NCBI GenBank assembly: GCA_013141415.1
Contig: JABFQY010000001.1
Coordinates: 496,001 to 560,000 of the forward strand
Source of the DNA: Kiritimatiellaceae bacterium
GTDB lineage: Bacteria; Verrucomicrobiota; Kiritimatiellia; Kiritimatiellales; Tichowtungiaceae
DNA length: 64,000 nucleotides
Reading direction: 5' to 3'
Under the pieces are notes generated by a model. It worked only from the letters and a program-made list of their open reading frames with translations. It was not told where the DNA came from and ran no database searches. The position numbers were made by a program, and so were the translations under genes. Below are positions 62,096-64,000 of this stretch, one piece after another. How positions within the stretch are numbered: the first letter of the stretch is position 1; each line of letters opens with the position of its first letter.

Positions 62096-64000
62096 ATGAA
62101 GAACACGCTGTCCAATTTAAAACTGAAAAGCCGCTCCACCTCGTTCAAGGCCGCCGCACTCAGCCTGACCTTTCATGCTCTGCTGGTTTTTTTTGCCGGT
62201 TCAATTGTGGCCGTGCACTATATTCAGAAGCAGAATGCCGAATTTACGGTATCGACCGCTTCGCCGAAACAGGAGCGCCGACAGACGGCGAAAGCCAAAC
62301 CTGAACCGCCGCGTGAAATGATCCGTCCGACAAAAATCGTCAGCCGCTCGGTTTCCGTATCTGCGCCGACGTTCACCGCGCCAACGGTTGCTGCGCCCGA
62401 TAACAAACCCAAACACGCCAGTTCGCAGAAGTTTTCTCTCCCCGCCGCGCAGGCCGGGCGCGACGTTGAAGCGATTTCCGGCCGGTTCGGCGGCGGAACA
62501 CCGCAGATCAATTTTTTCGGAATTTCAACTGAGGGTGAAAAGTTTGTTTTCGTTATTGATGCATCGGCCGGCATGCTGACACCGGAAACAGGCGGGCTTC
62601 CGGCCTATAACTACATCAAAGATACGCTGTGCCAGACGATCACCAAACTGCCTGCGGCGGTTCTGTATAATGTGATTCTCTATGACGGCGGAAAGATCAG
62701 CCTGTTTCGTCCTCAGCCGGTTCCGGCCACCAAGGGAAACAACGCCGCGTTAAGCAAATGGATTCAAGCCGTCAATCAGGATTCATCCGCCGCAGGTCTG
62801 GCGAACGAGCAGGACAATTACCGCCGCCCGGAGCCGTACCCGACGGCGGTCGGTTCGGATTCCGCAGGCTGGCTGCTGTCTCTTCAGGCCGCCTTCGAGC
62901 AGCGTCCCGATAACGTTTTTATCCTCACTTCCGATTGGGGGAAGCACAATATCAGTCCGGCAAAACAGCGGCTTCTGCGCGACTTCTCGCTTTGGGAGCT
63001 GCTGAGCGGCGGGGGGGCGGCCTCGGTTGGCGGGTCGTCGATTCTGCGCGATGACCGGAAGCTTCGGGACGATCTATTGAAGCGGGCCGTGGAAACGATT
63101 CAGAAGCAGGCGGATTCGCGCAAAAACGCCGGGCTTCCCGGTGAGTTCCTGCACGACATTCCCGCATATATTGAATATCCGGCGGATCAGATTCTGGATC
63201 ACGCCGAGGGGGTTTATCGCACACAGTATATGCCGTATCAGCTTGAACGTCCCAGAGTGCACGTCGTCCGGCTTCTTTCGGAGGGCAGTAATAGCAACTC
63301 CGACTATTTTATGACGTATATGCGGAATCTTGTTCGCCGCTATAACGGCGAATTTGAAGCTTTCTCCGGCAGACAAAGCGCTTCTTCAGTTAATGGTCTG
63401 CAAGAATCTGTTGCGGATCAGACTGCGGACATGACGCAGAATCCGGAAGCACCGGTTTCTCCGGTTAAATTTCTCGGAGCCAATGCGGACGGTTCGCGGA
63501 TCGCGTTTATTCTCGATGCGTCCGCCGGGATGCTTTCGGTTAAGACCGGCGGAACCAATACCTATGCGCTGATCAAGGATTGCATAATAAAGGCCGTGGC
63601 GGAACTGCAGCCCGGCACGCTGTTTAATGTGATCGCCTACGACCGCAAGCAGGTTACGCAGTTCCGCAGTCAAATGGCTCCTGTATCGCAAAGCCGGGAG
63701 CTGGCCGATTGGTTGAAGAATCTGAACAGCAGTGTTGCCCGATCCGGTTTGCGGCCCGAACAAAACAACTATACGCCGACAAACGTTTACGATACCGCGA
63801 TCGGAGCGGATGTTCAGTCTCTGCCGTATGCCGTGCAGGCGGCGATGGAAGAACAGGCCGATGCGATATTCATTGTGTCGACAGGAATCGGGCCTCAGCC
63901 GGTCAGCCCGGAAAAAGCCGCCCGTCTGCTCGATTTTTCCATCTGGAACTCTCTGGGCGGCTCGTCCGGAAACGTTGGTGAAGAAGATGAAAACGGAAAT
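62096..64000 (+). CDS. membrane-anchored tandem vWA-like protein, 5' part
   Basis: The frame is open to the window end (635 codons, no stop). A short N-terminus is followed by one membrane helix (about 25-45) and a Pro/Lys-rich linker (about 55-135). Two similar vWA-like domains follow, marked by VIDASAGMLTPETGG (Asp155) and ILDASAGMLSVKTGG (Asp474); MIDAS-like DxSxG in place of the usual DxSxS. Between them is a coupling part with IQKQADSRKNAG. In topology it resembles TonB (anchor plus linker) but carries vWA domains. It is last in the ExbB-ExbD operon, so a TonB-like role is inference. Its 3' end is outside the window. Confidence 0.7.
   Translation, partial: MKNTLSNLKLKSRSTSFKAAALSLTFHALLVFFAGSIVAVHYIQKQNAEFTVSTASPKQERRQTAKAKPEPPREMIRPTKIVSRSVSVSAPTFTAPTVAAPDNKPKHASSQKFSLPAAQAGRDVEAISGRFGGGTPQINFFGISTEGEKFVFVIDASAGMLTPETGGLPAYNYIKDTLCQTITKLPAAVLYNVILYDGGKISLFRPQPVPATKGNNAALSKWIQAVNQDSSAAGLANEQDNYRRPEPYPTAVGSDSAGWLLSLQAAFEQRPDNVFILTSDWGKHNISPAKQRLLRDFSLWELLSGGGAASVGGSSILRDDRKLRDDLLKRAVETIQKQADSRKNAGLPGEFLHDIPAYIEYPADQILDHAEGVYRTQYMPYQLERPRVHVVRLLSEGSNSNSDYFMTYMRNLVRRYNGEFEAFSGRQSASSVNGLQESVADQTADMTQNPEAPVSPVKFLGANADGSRIAFILDASAGMLSVKTGGTNTYALIKDCIIKAVAELQPGTLFNVIAYDRKQVTQFRSQMAPVSQSRELADWLKNLNSSVARSGLRPEQNNYTPTNVYDTAIGADVQSLPYAVQAAMEEQADAIFIVSTGIGPQPVSPEKAARLLDFSIWNSLGGSSGNVGEEDENGN

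Overview
The window is a bacterial chromosome segment, mostly housekeeping genes with a few accessory patches. A complete rRNA operon, LptE, meso-DAP-type MurE and ExbB/ExbD proteins indicate a didermic bacterium. The overall gene content and the short palindromic repeats suggest the PVC superphylum, with Kiritimatiellota as the best guess. That placement is inference and rests on no computed alignment; the 16S gene at about 6208-7781 would settle it.

Layout. 1-5447: 3' end of a GH130 phosphorylase, a Cys-rich protein, mfd, and a Bax-inhibitor-like membrane protein. 5448-11554: an rrn operon (three tandem promoters, 16S, tRNA-Ala, tRNA-Ile, 23S, 5S, terminator) with processing stems and boxA-like sites. 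11625-15835: an rRNA pseudouridine synthase, a GH57-like enzyme, and an ECF sigma/anti-sigma/secreted-protein operon. 15855-24500 (minus strand): rplM-rpsI, then argJ, argB and argD, interrupted by a PIN toxin-antitoxin pair and a type II restriction-modification pair. 24571-27480: SanA/YdcF-like protein, a stand-alone GGDEF protein, a small lipoprotein and serA. 27593-32320: accessory region with a REP-associated tyrosine transposase (RAYT) in inverted repeats, REP-like hairpins, an unknown anchored protein, dinD, a truncated secreted protein and lptE. 32326-42209: rpsU-rpsT, infA, gpmI, a large hybrid kinase, tRNA-Ser, an M20 peptidase, purB and rlmN. 42287-50409: a Cys-rich secreted protein and a division/cell-wall cluster (mraZ-rsmH-ftsL-ftsI-murE-murF-mraY). 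50557-56849: a small secreted protein, tig-clpP-clpX, murB, a DEDDh exonuclease with a signal peptide, and a SpoU methyltransferase. 56885-64000: TPR protein, second repeat protein, ExbB-like, two ExbD-like proteins, and a membrane-anchored protein with two vWA-like domains, open at the window edge.

The most interesting signals are: (a) several families of short hairpins with compensatory base changes, one of them inserted in frame inside mfd, sharing the window with a RAYT gene; (b) the terminal ExbB/ExbD-type operon, in which a tandem vWA protein occupies the place expected for a TonB-like partner; (c) an arginine operon split by a restriction-modification pair and a toxin-antitoxin pair; (d) a triplicated rrn promoter region with a duplicated leader hairpin.
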